Translations under genes and position numbers: made by a program
The notes under the pieces: generated by a model
What the model was told of the DNA's origin: nothing
Databases searched by the model: none
The model's input: the letters and a program-made list of their open reading frames with translations, nothing else
NCBI RefSeq assembly: GCF_900129805.1
Contig: NZ_FQWY01000007.1
Coordinates: forward strand, 1-64,000
Source of the DNA: Thermosyntropha lipolytica DSM 11003
Lineage (GTDB): Bacteria; Bacillota; Syntrophomonadia; Syntrophomonadales; Syntrophomonadaceae
Direction of reading: 5' to 3'
DNA length: 64,000 bases
Shown here: one piece after another, positions 7,569 to 15,100 of the stretch
Numbering within the stretch: the stretch's first letter is position 1
Layout of the letters: every line of letters starts with the position of its first letter

Positions 7569-10194
7569 GTTCTATATTTTGCAACATTTCTTTATATATA
7601 ATTTTTATTTTATCTATATTATTATTAAGAGCTTCTCTGTAGATTTCTGAGGCCAGGTTGGCAAGATTATGAAATCCGTACAGGCCGGCACTGCCTTTTA
7701 TGTCATGAGCGATGCTGGCAAGCTGTTTAGCATCTTCTGCTTCCAGACTTATTTTCATTCCCAGCATCAAATCATTTAGACTGTTTATAAATTCGGGAAT
7801 AAGGTTTTTAATAAGGGTATTGGCTGACCAGAAGGTTTTTTCATCAGGATGCAGGCTGCTTTCCTGAGCAAAAATTTGCTTGAGCTTATCATATATCTTA
7901 TGCGAAGAAACAGGTTTGGACAGGTAATAATTACATCCCGCTTCCAGACACCTGGCTTCATCACCCTCCATAGCATAGGCGGTAAGAGCGAGGATAGGAG
8001 TATTATCATGGTAATCCTGCCTTATGCGCTTACATGTCTCGTATCCATCAAGTATAGGCATCTGCATATCCATTATTATAAGGTCAAATTTTTTTTGCTG
8101 TAAAATTTCTAAACATTTAATTCCATTTTCCACTGCCGTAACAGCATATCCCGCATTATACAGCATGTAGGATAAAATTTTGCGATTAACATCATTATCT
8201 TCTACTAAAAGTATTGATTTAGTCTGTTCAGAAGATGGGGAATTTTTAGTACTATAGGCACTAGCTTCACCGGTTTTATTTTCATCCTCTTTAGCTTTAT
8301 AAAAAGGCAGATAGAAACTAAATGTAGAACCTTTTCCCCAAACGCTTTCTACCCATATATCTCCACCCATATTTTTTGTCAGCTGTTTGCATATAGTGAG
8401 GCCCAACCCAGTACCAGATGAGGAATAGGGGTCTATCTTTTCAAAGGCTTCGAATATGGTATGGAGCTTGTCTTCGGGTATGCCTATACCTGTATCGCGG
8501 ACCGAGAAAAGCAAATATACTATATCATCACGGGAATTAGAAGGTTCTTTATAGACTTGTACTTTAACCTCTATTTCCCCCTGGGTAGTAAACTTTATAG
8601 CGTTGCTGAGCAAATTAAGAATTATTCTTCTTAACTGTAAGGGATCTCCTACTAAATTTAAAGGAACATCAGGATCGATATGAGTATGTAAGGCTATCTC
8701 TTCAGGAAGCTTGCCGTATACTGTCTGAATGCATTCGTTTATCACCTGGGGCAGTTTAAAAGTTTTTTTTCTGCCTAGAGCATATCCAGCTTCAATGCGG
8801 GAAAGATCAAGTATATCATTTATGAGTTCCAAAAGCTGTTCTCCACACTGTTTTATAGTTTGCACCAGCTCAGCTTGATAAGGAGATAGTTTTTCTTGAC
8901 TTAAAAGATCAGCAGCTCCCATGATGCCGATCATAGGAGTACGAATATCATGGCTTACATTGGCTAAAAAGTTGGTCTTGGCCAGGTTGGCAGCTTCAGC
9001 TGCTTTTTTAGCTTTGATAATTTCAGTAAGGTCTGAGATGACGATAATCAGTCCTTTAAAATTATTATAGATATCTTTCATCCGCGTTACTGATATACGG
9101 ACAAAGATTTGTTCTTTATTTAAATTATAAAAGCCTATCTCTTTTTGCCAGGGACTATTATTTTGATTTAAGTGGGAGAAAAGTTCGTTTTCATCAATAC
9201 TCACCTCAAAGGCTTCCATAAGTTTATATATGTGCTGGTTGAGGAAAGAATTGCTGTTTATATGGAGAATATTTTGTGCTCCTTTGTTTATGTAGGTTAA
9301 TATTCCTTGTTCATCTGTGATTAAAATACCTTCGGAAAGATTGGCTAATATGTGAGCCTGATAAGCCAGCTTGTTTTCAGTTTCTTTTATGGCACTTAAA
9401 TCTTGTATTGTAGCAAAACAGCCTACTACTTTATTATCTTCGATAAAAGGCGAAGGGGATATATAAGTAGGGATAACTCGGCCCGATTTAGTGCGCAGGT
9501 TTAGCTCATAGCTGTCAATAACCAGATTCATTCTTTTTTTCATGCCTATGAGGAGAGCGATTACATCTCTAGGATAAGCAGCCAGCTCTAAAAGGCATTT
9601 GCCTTCCAGCTCTTCGGGTTTGTATTCTAACATGCGGGCTAAAGCCGGATTGAGCTGAGTTATTTTAAAGCCGGTATTTACGAAAAGAAACCCATCATTT
9701 AATTTTTCCACCAGGATACGGTTCTTTTTTTCTATTTTTTGGAGCAGAACAGTTTTTTCTTCCATTTTTTTCTGGGCGGCAATAAAATGGGTTATATCAA
9801 TAAAATTGCCCTGAAAAGCATACTGGCCGTTATAGCTTATGGAGGAAACGGCTACTTCAAAAGTGCGGACTTCTCCATTTTTGCATATGAGTTCACTGAT
9901 AAATCTCTGGCTGTATGGCTTTTGGGTAGTGAAGTATTTTTGGGCTACCGGATAAAAATTTTTGCGGTATTCAGGAGTTAAAAGGTCCCATATGCTTAAA
10001 TTGTTTTTCCAGAAGTCTTCGGAAGTATAGCCTAAATTTTCCGTTATATATTTATTGGAAAAATAAATATTATTCATATCGAATATAACCAGGCCAAACA
10101 TGGCGTTTTCCACCAGACGCTGATACTTTTGTTCTGACTCATAAAGCATAGCGGTTGTAGATATAAGATAATTGTAATCCGGATAGCCGTTCAT
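7549..10194 (-). CDS. Soluble hybrid sensor histidine kinase (PAS-PAS-PAS-HK-REC-HPt)
   Basis: An 881-aa sensor with a full internal phosphorelay. It has three PAS domains (about 20-135, 160-270 and 280-390), then HisKA with His415 (NVSHDIRTPM). The HATPase follows (N box NLLSNAIKF, G boxes DTGIGIP and TGLGL, about 510-630). The receiver has Asp709 (IIMDMQMPILDGYET, about 659-775), and the C-terminal HPt has His830 (IAHDIKGSAGLYGF). No membrane span or signal peptide is visible, so it should sense a cytoplasmic signal. No separate response regulator is adjacent, so the partner receiving phosphate from the HPt domain is elsewhere. ATG 10194 has GGAGGA just upstream. Confidence 0.93.
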   Translation of the reverse strand: MNGYPDYNYLISTTAMLYESEQKYQRLVENAMFGLVIFDMNNIYFSNKYITENLGYTSEDFWKNNLSIWDLLTPEYRKNFYPVAQKYFTTQKPYSQRFISELICKNGEVRTFEVAVSSISYNGQYAFQGNFIDITHFIAAQKKMEEKTVLLQKIEKKNRILVEKLNDGFLFVNTGFKITQLNPALARMLEYKPEELEGKCLLELAAYPRDVIALLIGMKKRMNLVIDSYELNLRTKSGRVIPTYISPSPFIEDNKVVGCFATIQDLSAIKETENKLAYQAHILANLSEGILITDEQGILTYINKGAQNILHINSNSFLNQHIYKLMEAFEVSIDENELFSHLNQNNSPWQKEIGFYNLNKEQIFVRISVTRMKDIYNNFKGLIIVISDLTEIIKAKKAAEAANLAKTNFLANVSHDIRTPMIGIMGAADLLSQEKLSPYQAELVQTIKQCGEQLLELINDILDLSRIEAGYALGRKKTFKLPQVINECIQTVYGKLPEEIALHTHIDPDVPLNLVGDPLQLRRIILNLLSNAIKFTTQGEIEVKVQVYKEPSNSRDDIVYLLFSVRDTGIGIPEDKLHTIFEAFEKIDPYSSSGTGLGLTICKQLTKNMGGDIWVESVWGKGSTFSFYLPFYKAKEDENKTGEASAYSTKNSPSSEQTKSILLVEDNDVNRKILSYMLYNAGYAVTAVENGIKCLEILQQKKFDLIIMDMQMPILDGYETCKRIRQDYHDNTPILALTAYAMEGDEARCLEAGCNYYLSKPVSSHKIYDKLKQIFAQESSLHPDEKTFWSANTLIKNLIPEFINSLNDLMLGMKISLEAEDAKQLASIAHDIKGSAGLYGFHNLANLASEIYREALNNNIDKIKIIYKEMLQNIEQIKQLL

Positions 10195-10236
10195 AAAATC
10201 CTCCGCTTACTTATTTTTTATCTCTGTAATTATAAT

Positions 10237-10274
10237 AAAAAAACAAGGGTTCTCTGTCAAAGAAAAACCCTTGT
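10237..10274 (-). terminator. Terminator of the sigma/anti-sigma operon
   Basis: On the reverse strand, ACAAGGGT (plus 10274-10267) pairs with ACCCTTGT (plus 10250-10243), followed by a run of seven T (plus A-run 10237-10243). It lies 25 bp after the anti-sigma gene. Confidence 0.82.
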
Positions 10275-10298
10275 AGAAAGCAACTTTCATACAGGCAA

Positions 10299-11234
10299 TT
10301 AATTTTTGACCAGCTCTATACTGCTGAGCAGCTGGTTTAATTCCTCTGCAGGCAGGTCAGCAGTTATGGTTACCTTATATGCTTTATCTTCCAGACTTTT
10401 GACATCAGTTAGGGAAATAGTCTGGCTGCTTTTTTCCTGTAAGGTATCTGCAGACATAAAATTTTTCGCTGCCATTTTATCTTCAGCATAGGGAAGGCTA
10501 ATTTCTATGGTAATTGTATTTTGGTTATGGTTGGTGTAAACATACTGTACTCTGTTTTCATCAATCTGCCTGCTTGTTTGTAATACATAATCCGCAGGCA
10601 ATCCGGCTATTTTTATATCGGTTATGACCGAATAATTTTCCGGATTTATTTTCTGCCCTGATTTTGCTGATGACATCTTTACCTCTTCTTTCCCTCCAGA
10701 ATAAACAGTAGAGTTATCTCCGGTAGAGGCGGCAGAAAAAGCTTCTCCCTCTTTGGGAGCCGGGGCGGATATTTTAGATGATGTATCTTCGTGAAAATAT
10801 TTTGCTCCCTCCTGGCTTTTTAAAGAATCAGCTTTTGACAAATAGGCTGTTCCCTTAGGGTCCATGGCCATACGAACATCTTTTATGTTGTTTTCTTTAT
10901 CAGGTGTCCATGGAGCATAGTGCAACATAAAAGCCACGAGCAAACAGGCAGCTAAAGCTGCAAGGGTAGAGATAAATTTTTTAATTACTGCCCTCTGAGG
11001 CAAAGGAGCAGGCAAAAGCGCGATTTTTTTCATCACTTGCCGGGTAAATTCTTCATCAAGTTCTGGAATATCTGAAGTATCCTTTAATAAAGAGTTTTCC
11101 AGTTCAGTTAAGGCCAGGATTTTTTGACACCTTATACAGTTTTCTAAATGGGTTTTCAGTTCGTTTTTTAAATAAGGGGGCAGATTACCTTCCACATAAT
11201 CAAGTAATAATTCATTTACTTCCTTACAGTTCAT
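10299..11234 (-). CDS. Anti-sigma factor with N-terminal zinc-finger domain
   Basis: Membrane-anchored regulator that should hold the ECF sigma factor encoded upstream. The N-terminal ZAS-type zinc motif has Cys3, His29, Cys33 and Cys36 (HLENCIRCQ). A single membrane span lies near residues 88-108. A long extracytoplasmic part (about 200 aa) includes a low-complexity Ser/Lys/Glu linker and a C-terminal folded portion that I do not recognise. The outer domain probably senses an envelope signal, with release by proteolysis as in RsiW systems; that is inference. The start overlaps the sigma gene end by 11 bp, so the two are translationally coupled. Length 311 aa. Confidence 0.88.
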   Translation of the reverse strand: MNCKEVNELLLDYVEGNLPPYLKNELKTHLENCIRCQKILALTELENSLLKDTSDIPELDEEFTRQVMKKIALLPAPLPQRAVIKKFISTLAALAACLLVAFMLHYAPWTPDKENNIKDVRMAMDPKGTAYLSKADSLKSQEGAKYFHEDTSSKISAPAPKEGEAFSAASTGDNSTVYSGGKEEVKMSSAKSGQKINPENYSVITDIKIAGLPADYVLQTSRQIDENRVQYVYTNHNQNTITIEISLPYAEDKMAAKNFMSADTLQEKSSQTISLTDVKSLEDKAYKVTITADLPAEELNQLLSSIELVKN

Positions 11235-11811
11235 GCTTTACCCCCTTTCCGGTTTGCTGTTCCTCAAGTATTTTGCGCAGGGCTTTGCGAGCCCTATGTA
11301 CTTTTACTTCTACATTTTCTTTTTTCAGGTTGAGAATTTGCGCAATTTCTTGATTGTTCAGTTCCAGCTGATAGCGCAGCAGGATAATTATCCTGTAGTT
11401 TTCAGGCAACTTGCTTAAGGCCTTATTTATTTCTTCCTTTAATTCTACTCTTTCCATATTCAGTAAAGGGTCTACTACGTCCCAGGAAGCTTGCAAACTG
11501 CTGTACAGTCCGGAAAAAACTTCATCGAAATTTAAATGGTTGCGGTTTTTATTCTTGCGCAGGTGGCTTATGGCTGTATTAGTCGCTATGCGGTAAAGCC
11601 AGGGAGCAAATTTTTTTTCGCTATCAAACTGGTTGATTTTAGTGTAGATATTTAAAAAAACTTCCTGGGTTATGTCTTCTGCTTCCTGATAATCTCCTAC
11701 CATGCGATAAACCAGGGCAAAGACCTTGTTTTTGTATCTATTGACCAGCTCTTCAAAGGCTGTAATTTCACCATCCCTAAGGCGAAGAACCAGGGTTTCA
11801 TCGCTAAGCAA
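11224..11811 (-). CDS. ECF-type RNA polymerase sigma factor
   Basis: A 195-aa extracytoplasmic function sigma factor. Region 2 is seen at LVNRYKNKVFALVYRMVGDY followed by EAEDITQEVFL, with core-binding and -10 recognition residues. Region 4 is seen at LPENYRIIILLRYQLELNNQEIA followed by LNLKKENVEVKVHRARK, a helix-turn-helix for the -35 element. The start is TTG 11811 behind AGGAG; no better in-frame ATG exists. It heads a two-gene operon with its anti-sigma factor. Such pairs normally autoregulate, but I could not find a convincing ECF promoter with correct spacing in the 172-bp upstream gap. Confidence 0.92.
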   Translation of the reverse strand: MLSDETLVLRLRDGEITAFEELVNRYKNKVFALVYRMVGDYQEAEDITQEVFLNIYTKINQFDSEKKFAPWLYRIATNTAISHLRKNKNRNHLNFDEVFSGLYSSLQASWDVVDPLLNMERVELKEEINKALSKLPENYRIIILLRYQLELNNQEIAQILNLKKENVEVKVHRARKALRKILEEQQTGKGVKHEL

Positions 11812-11983
11812 TATGATCAGCTCCTAACCTGTGCAATAATTTTTACGCAAGATTAAAATATTTTCTTACAGGTTTTTAACATGATAATAAAGGCTGAATT
11901 GTGTATAATAACCATATAAATTATAATAATAAAAGTTCCCTTATTGCCATGCTATTCCTAATTATAATTTCTGGAGGTAGAAT

Positions 11984-12427
11984 ATGAAATACCAGGAAGG
12001 ACAAATAGGCAGGGTTTTTGTAGTCAATTTTGAGCATGGAGATGATATAATAAAAGAATTGAAGGCTTTAGCCGAAAATAAAAATATTTCCTCGGCTCTA
12101 GTTGTTATACTAGGCGCTTTGCAAAGCGGCCATATGGTAGTAGGACCGCAGGAATGTACTATTCCCCCGCTGGGATTGCCTTTTACCTTTACGGATGGCA
12201 GGGAGGTATTGGGTATAGGAACCTTATTTAAAGGTGAAGATAAAAAGCCATCCCTGCATATGCATGTAGCAGTCGGACGTGAAGACAAAGTAAGGGTAGG
12301 GTGTTTGCGCAAAGATGCCGAAGTTTATCTTACCATCGAAGCAGTAATCCTGGAACTCAATGGACTGCGCTCTATGCGAGCTTTTAATGAAGAGATGCAG
12401 ATCAATTTGCTCACCTTCAATAAATAA
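11984..12427 (+). CDS. PPC-domain (DUF296) protein
   Basis: A 147-aa single-domain protein of the PPC/PCC fold also found in plant AT-hook proteins; bacterial members form trimers and their role is unsettled. Family-typical features are the ILGALQSGHMVVG strand-turn, a central HMHVAVGRED motif whose histidines can bind metal, and the final VILEL strand. ATG 11984 has CTGGAGG 6 bases upstream. A TATAAT lies at 11904-11909 without a good -35. The gene is followed 95 bp later by the Mrp-type ATPase gene in the same direction and may share a transcript with it. Confidence 0.85.
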   Translation: MKYQEGQIGRVFVVNFEHGDDIIKELKALAENKNISSALVVILGALQSGHMVVGPQECTIPPLGLPFTFTDGREVLGIGTLFKGEDKKPSLHMHVAVGREDKVRVGCLRKDAEVYLTIEAVILELNGLRSMRAFNEEMQINLLTFNK

Positions 12428-12522
12428 ATTAAAATGAGCATATGCACAATTATCTTGTCAGCAGGCCTAAACAGGTGTATAAATATTAATAAAGCAGCAT
12501 TAGTGAAGAGAGGAGAGGAATA

Positions 12523-13365
12523 ATGGCAGATCAATGTAAAACTTGTCCATCCCAGGCAGGATGCAATTCATCACCGGAAAAATGTGGAGAAAGTCCCGAT
12601 AAAAGCTTGCTGGGTGCTTTTAATGACATCAGAAACGTAATTGCCGTAATGAGCGGTAAAGGGGGAGTAGGTAAATCTTCGGTAACCGGACTTATAGCTT
12701 CTAGTCTGGCTAAAAAAGGGAAAAAGGTTGGGGTTTTGGATGCTGATATTACAGGCCCCAGTCAACCCAAAGCATTGGGGATAGATAACAGGGAAGGTTT
12801 AAAAGCTAGTCAGTTTGGGATAATTCCTCCTCAGAGCAGATCTGGCATAAAAGTCATGTCTATTAATTTTTTCCTTCCCCATGAGGATGACCCTGTGATC
12901 TGGCGAGGTCCCCTTTTAGCCGGAGCCGTTAATCAATTTTGGGGGGAAGTGGACTGGCAGGATTTAGACTATATGGTAGTTGATTTACCTCCAGGAACGG
13001 GCGATGTTCCTCTTACGGTAATGCAGTCTTTACCTGTAAACGGTATAGTTATTGTATCTTCCCCTCAGGATTTAGCTTTTATGGTAGTTAAAAAAACTAT
13101 AAAGATGGCCAAAAAAATGAATGCTCCCATATTAGGATTATTGGAAAATATGAGCTATGCTGTATGTCCTCATTGCGGGGAAAAGATTAATATATTCGGG
13201 GAATCTCAAGGGGAAAATATAGCTAAAGAAATGGGCATTGATTATTTAGGTGCTCTTCCCTGGGATGCCAAACTCAACCTGCTGATAGATGAGGGAAGGA
13301 TTGAAGAATATGTATCTCCCCAAATTGATGCTGTGGTGGAGAAAATAATAGCTAAGCTGCCGTAA
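12523..13365 (+). CDS. Mrp/NBP35-type Fe-S cluster carrier ATPase
   Basis: Cytoplasmic P-loop ATPase that carries and delivers iron-sulfur clusters to apo-enzymes; 280 aa. An N-terminal cysteine set (Cys5, Cys8, Cys14, Cys21) precedes the deviant Walker A SGKGGVGKSS (44-53). Switch motifs DADITGPSQP and VDLPPGTGD follow, and the dimer-bridging CPHC lies near 213-216. The N-terminal cysteine segment is the NBP35-like form rather than the DUF59-bearing Mrp form. ATG 12523 is preceded by GAGGAGAGGA. The many Fe-S enzymes in this window (IorA, MqnC, MqnE, RlmD) are possible clients. Confidence 0.9.
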   Translation: MADQCKTCPSQAGCNSSPEKCGESPDKSLLGAFNDIRNVIAVMSGKGGVGKSSVTGLIASSLAKKGKKVGVLDADITGPSQPKALGIDNREGLKASQFGIIPPQSRSGIKVMSINFFLPHEDDPVIWRGPLLAGAVNQFWGEVDWQDLDYMVVDLPPGTGDVPLTVMQSLPVNGIVIVSSPQDLAFMVVKKTIKMAKKMNAPILGLLENMSYAVCPHCGEKINIFGESQGENIAKEMGIDYLGALPWDAKLNLLIDEGRIEEYVSPQIDAVVEKIIAKLP

Positions 13366-13515
13366 AGCTTGACTGAGCCTGCTTTATATTCCCGCCAGGC
13401 TTGCTTCTTTTTAAGTAAAAAATATTATTGAATAAAGCACTTAAATATATTAAAATAAAAAAATACATAATTGTTATTCCATCATCAGACAGCATGGTGA
13501 TTGGGGGTAGATAGA

Positions 13516-13662
13516 ATGGTTAATCAGCTTTTTATGGAACTTAAAAAACTTTTTGCGGAACTTGCTTCTACTTTAATCCTGGGTAAAAATAAAGATGCAG
13601 CTGATTTGGCCCGTATTTTATCCGAGAAGAGCAAAGCACTGGCTGATGAACTGGCTAAATAA
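13516..13662 (+). CDS. 48-aa helical protein of unknown function
   Basis: A small gene with ATG 13516, TAA 13660-13662 and TGGGGGT about 8 bases upstream. The product is amphipathic and Leu/Ala/Lys-rich (ELKKLFAEL, DAADLARILSEKS, ending ADELAK), so probably two helices. I do not recognise a family. A strong terminator (13713-13756) follows, supporting a real short transcription unit between the Mrp-type ATPase and the amidase genes. Confidence 0.6.
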   Translation: MVNQLFMELKKLFAELASTLILGKNKDAADLARILSEKSKALADELAK

Positions 13663-13712
13663 TAAATAGGGAAAGATATTTTCTCCCCAAATCTTATAGA
13701 GATTAAGACAAA

Positions 13713-13762
13713 AAAAGCTGTTTTTTAAGGATGATTTTCCTTAAAAAACAGCTTTTCTTTTT
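13713..13762 (+). terminator. Strong terminator after the 48-aa gene
   Basis: An 18-bp perfect stem: AAAAGCTGTTTTTTAAGG (13713-13730) with its complement at 13739-13756, then a pyrimidine/T-rich tail. Confidence 0.88.
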
Positions 13763-13834
13763 TATGGGCTTATATATTGGAACTTTAAGCTGGGGGTTTA
13801 AATAGATTATATGATAGGAGAGGAGGGAATAAGG

Positions 13835-14458
13835 ATGCAGATTAAAGAGACGGGTTTAAAATTTAATGGGCCGCTTAAACCTAGAACGAGGACGAATCGG
13901 ATTATTATCCATCATACAGCCACCCCTGGTGATGTAGCAGCAGAAACTGTGCACACCTGGCACCTGAATCAGGGATGGGCAGGTATAGGTTATCACTATT
14001 TGATTCGCCAGGATGGAACTGTTGAGAGAGGAAGGCCAGAAAATGTAATCGGTGCCCATGCCGGGCCCGAGGGCAATAGTGATAGTATCGGGATAGCTCT
14101 GGCAGGAAATTTCGAGATAGTTAGACCGACTGAGAAGCAGATGGAAGCGCTGGTCTGGCTTATTAGGGACCTTATAAAGAGATATGGAGAATTACAGATT
14201 ATAGGACATCGGGATGTTATAGCCACTTCTTGTCCGGGAAAACTTTTTCCTCTGGAGGAGGTGAAAAGAAAGATTAAAGAGGAGAATAAGAATGTAGATT
14301 CCCATGCTGGAAGTAAAGGGAGCTGGAAATTAGATATCATCAGGGAGGCTAAAGATAAAGGCTTGATAACTATAGATCATGACCCGGATGAAATAGCCCC
14401 CAAGTGGTTTGTGCTGGCTGTAGCTTTGAATTTATTAAAATTAAAGGATGGCAAATGA
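13835..14458 (+). CDS. N-acetylmuramoyl-L-alanine amidase (Amidase_2/PGRP fold)
   Basis: Zinc amidase that cuts the muramic acid-peptide bond of peptidoglycan. The 207-aa product shows a zinc histidine in IIIHHTATPG (His26/27). GIGYHYLIRQDGTVERGRP follows, then GAHAG, GIALAGNFE, and the second zinc site plus Cys in IIGHRDVIATSCPG. A C-terminal segment of about 45 aa (DHDPDEIAPKWFVLAVALN) is a small helical tail seen in related clostridial amidases. There is no signal peptide, so it may be released by lysis or act in sporulation or germination. ATG 13835 has GAGGAGGG upstream; an ATG at 13811 in frame lacks one. Confidence 0.9.
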   Translation: MQIKETGLKFNGPLKPRTRTNRIIIHHTATPGDVAAETVHTWHLNQGWAGIGYHYLIRQDGTVERGRPENVIGAHAGPEGNSDSIGIALAGNFEIVRPTEKQMEALVWLIRDLIKRYGELQIIGHRDVIATSCPGKLFPLEEVKRKIKEENKNVDSHAGSKGSWKLDIIREAKDKGLITIDHDPDEIAPKWFVLAVALNLLKLKDGK

Positions 14459-14482
14459 GTTGAAAATATAACCTAAAAAGGC

Positions 14483-14511
14483 TTGATTTTTAGCTGAGCA
14501 AGAGTTATAAT
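14483..14511 (+). promoter_or_regulatory. Promoter of tRNA-Lys
   Basis: TTGATT (14483-14488), a 17-bp spacer and TATAAT (14506-14511), placing the transcription start a few bases before the tRNA. Confidence 0.75.
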
Positions 14512-14524
14512 TCATATTGTCCAA

Positions 14525-14600
14525 GGGCCATTAGCTCAACTGGCAGAGCAGCTGACTCTTAATCAGAAGGTTGAAGGTTCGATTCCTTCATGGCCCACCA
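14525..14600 (+). tRNA. tRNA-Lys (anticodon CTT)
   Basis: A 76-base cloverleaf with acceptor GGGCCAT pairing with ATGGCCC, D-arm TAGCTC...GAGCA, anticodon loop CTCTTAA with CTT at 14558-14560, T-loop GGTTCGATTCC and an encoded CCA end. The acceptor, T and D arms pair well. The outermost anticodon-stem pair is a mismatch. Confidence 0.95.
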
Positions 14601-14615
14601 TATATAAAGATTATG

Positions 14616-14645
14616 AAACCCGTGCTAAAAAGTGCGGGTTTTTTT
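14616..14645 (+). terminator. Terminator of tRNA-Lys
   Basis: AAACCCG pairs with CGGGTTT and runs straight into a T-run (to 14645). Confidence 0.85.
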
Positions 14646-14740
14646 AGTTTTATATGCTTTCTAATATTTGTATGAAAGTTTAAAATAGAGCATAATATAG
14701 TAAGTAAGCTAATTTTAATTTGCTTTTAGGAGGGACAAAC

Positions 14741-15034
14741 ATGGAAAGTTTGCTTAAGAAAGCTTTTTATTTCGGACTTGGCGCCATGAGCATCACCAGA
14801 GAAAAAGCGGAGAAATTAATAAACGAACTGGTGGAAAGAGGAGAGATGAGCAAGGAAGAAGCCAAACAATTTATCGATGAAGCACTTAAAAAGGGAGAAG
14901 AAGAAAAAGAGGCTTTGCGCAGAATGATAAGAGAGGAATTTTTTAACCTCAAAAATGATGTTGCCGTAGCTACTAAAGCAGAATTAGAAGCTCTAGAAGC
15001 CAGGATAAAAGCTCTGGAAGACCGCTTGCAATAA
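14741..15034 (+). CDS. Phasin-like coiled-coil protein
   Basis: A 97-aa helical protein resembling the PhaF/phasin-type family often placed beside UbiB kinases in clostridia. It has an N-terminal amphipathic stretch (KKAFYFGLGAMSITREKAEK), a central charged helix (ERGEMSKEEAKQFIDEAL) and a C-terminal leucine-heptad coiled coil (ALEARIKALEDRL). Phasins coat polyhydroxyalkanoate granules; that role here is inference, though Syntrophomonas relatives do make PHA. ATG 14741 has AGGAGGG 7 bases upstream. A hairpin separates it from the UbiB gene 66 bp further on. Confidence 0.75.
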   Translation: MESLLKKAFYFGLGAMSITREKAEKLINELVERGEMSKEEAKQFIDEALKKGEEEKEALRRMIREEFFNLKNDVAVATKAELEALEARIKALEDRLQ

Positions 15035-15042
15035 ACCTGCCG

Positions 15043-15076
15043 GCTTATCACTGCCAGACTTTCGGCGGTGATAAGC
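15043..15076 (+). terminator. Hairpin between phasin-like and UbiB genes
   Basis: GCTTATCACTGCC (15043-15055) pairs with GGCGGTGATAAGC (15064-15076) with one wobble. There is only a short T tract after it, so it may be a partial terminator that lowers expression of the UbiB-family gene. Confidence 0.6.
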
Positions 15077-15100
15077 TTTGCTAGTTAGAGGTGATTTCTT

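Noticed and set aside
11812-11983. ECF-type autoregulatory promoter for the sigma factor gene
   Set aside because: An AACC and a CGTA occur on the reverse strand, but they are about 23 bases apart, too far for an ECF promoter.
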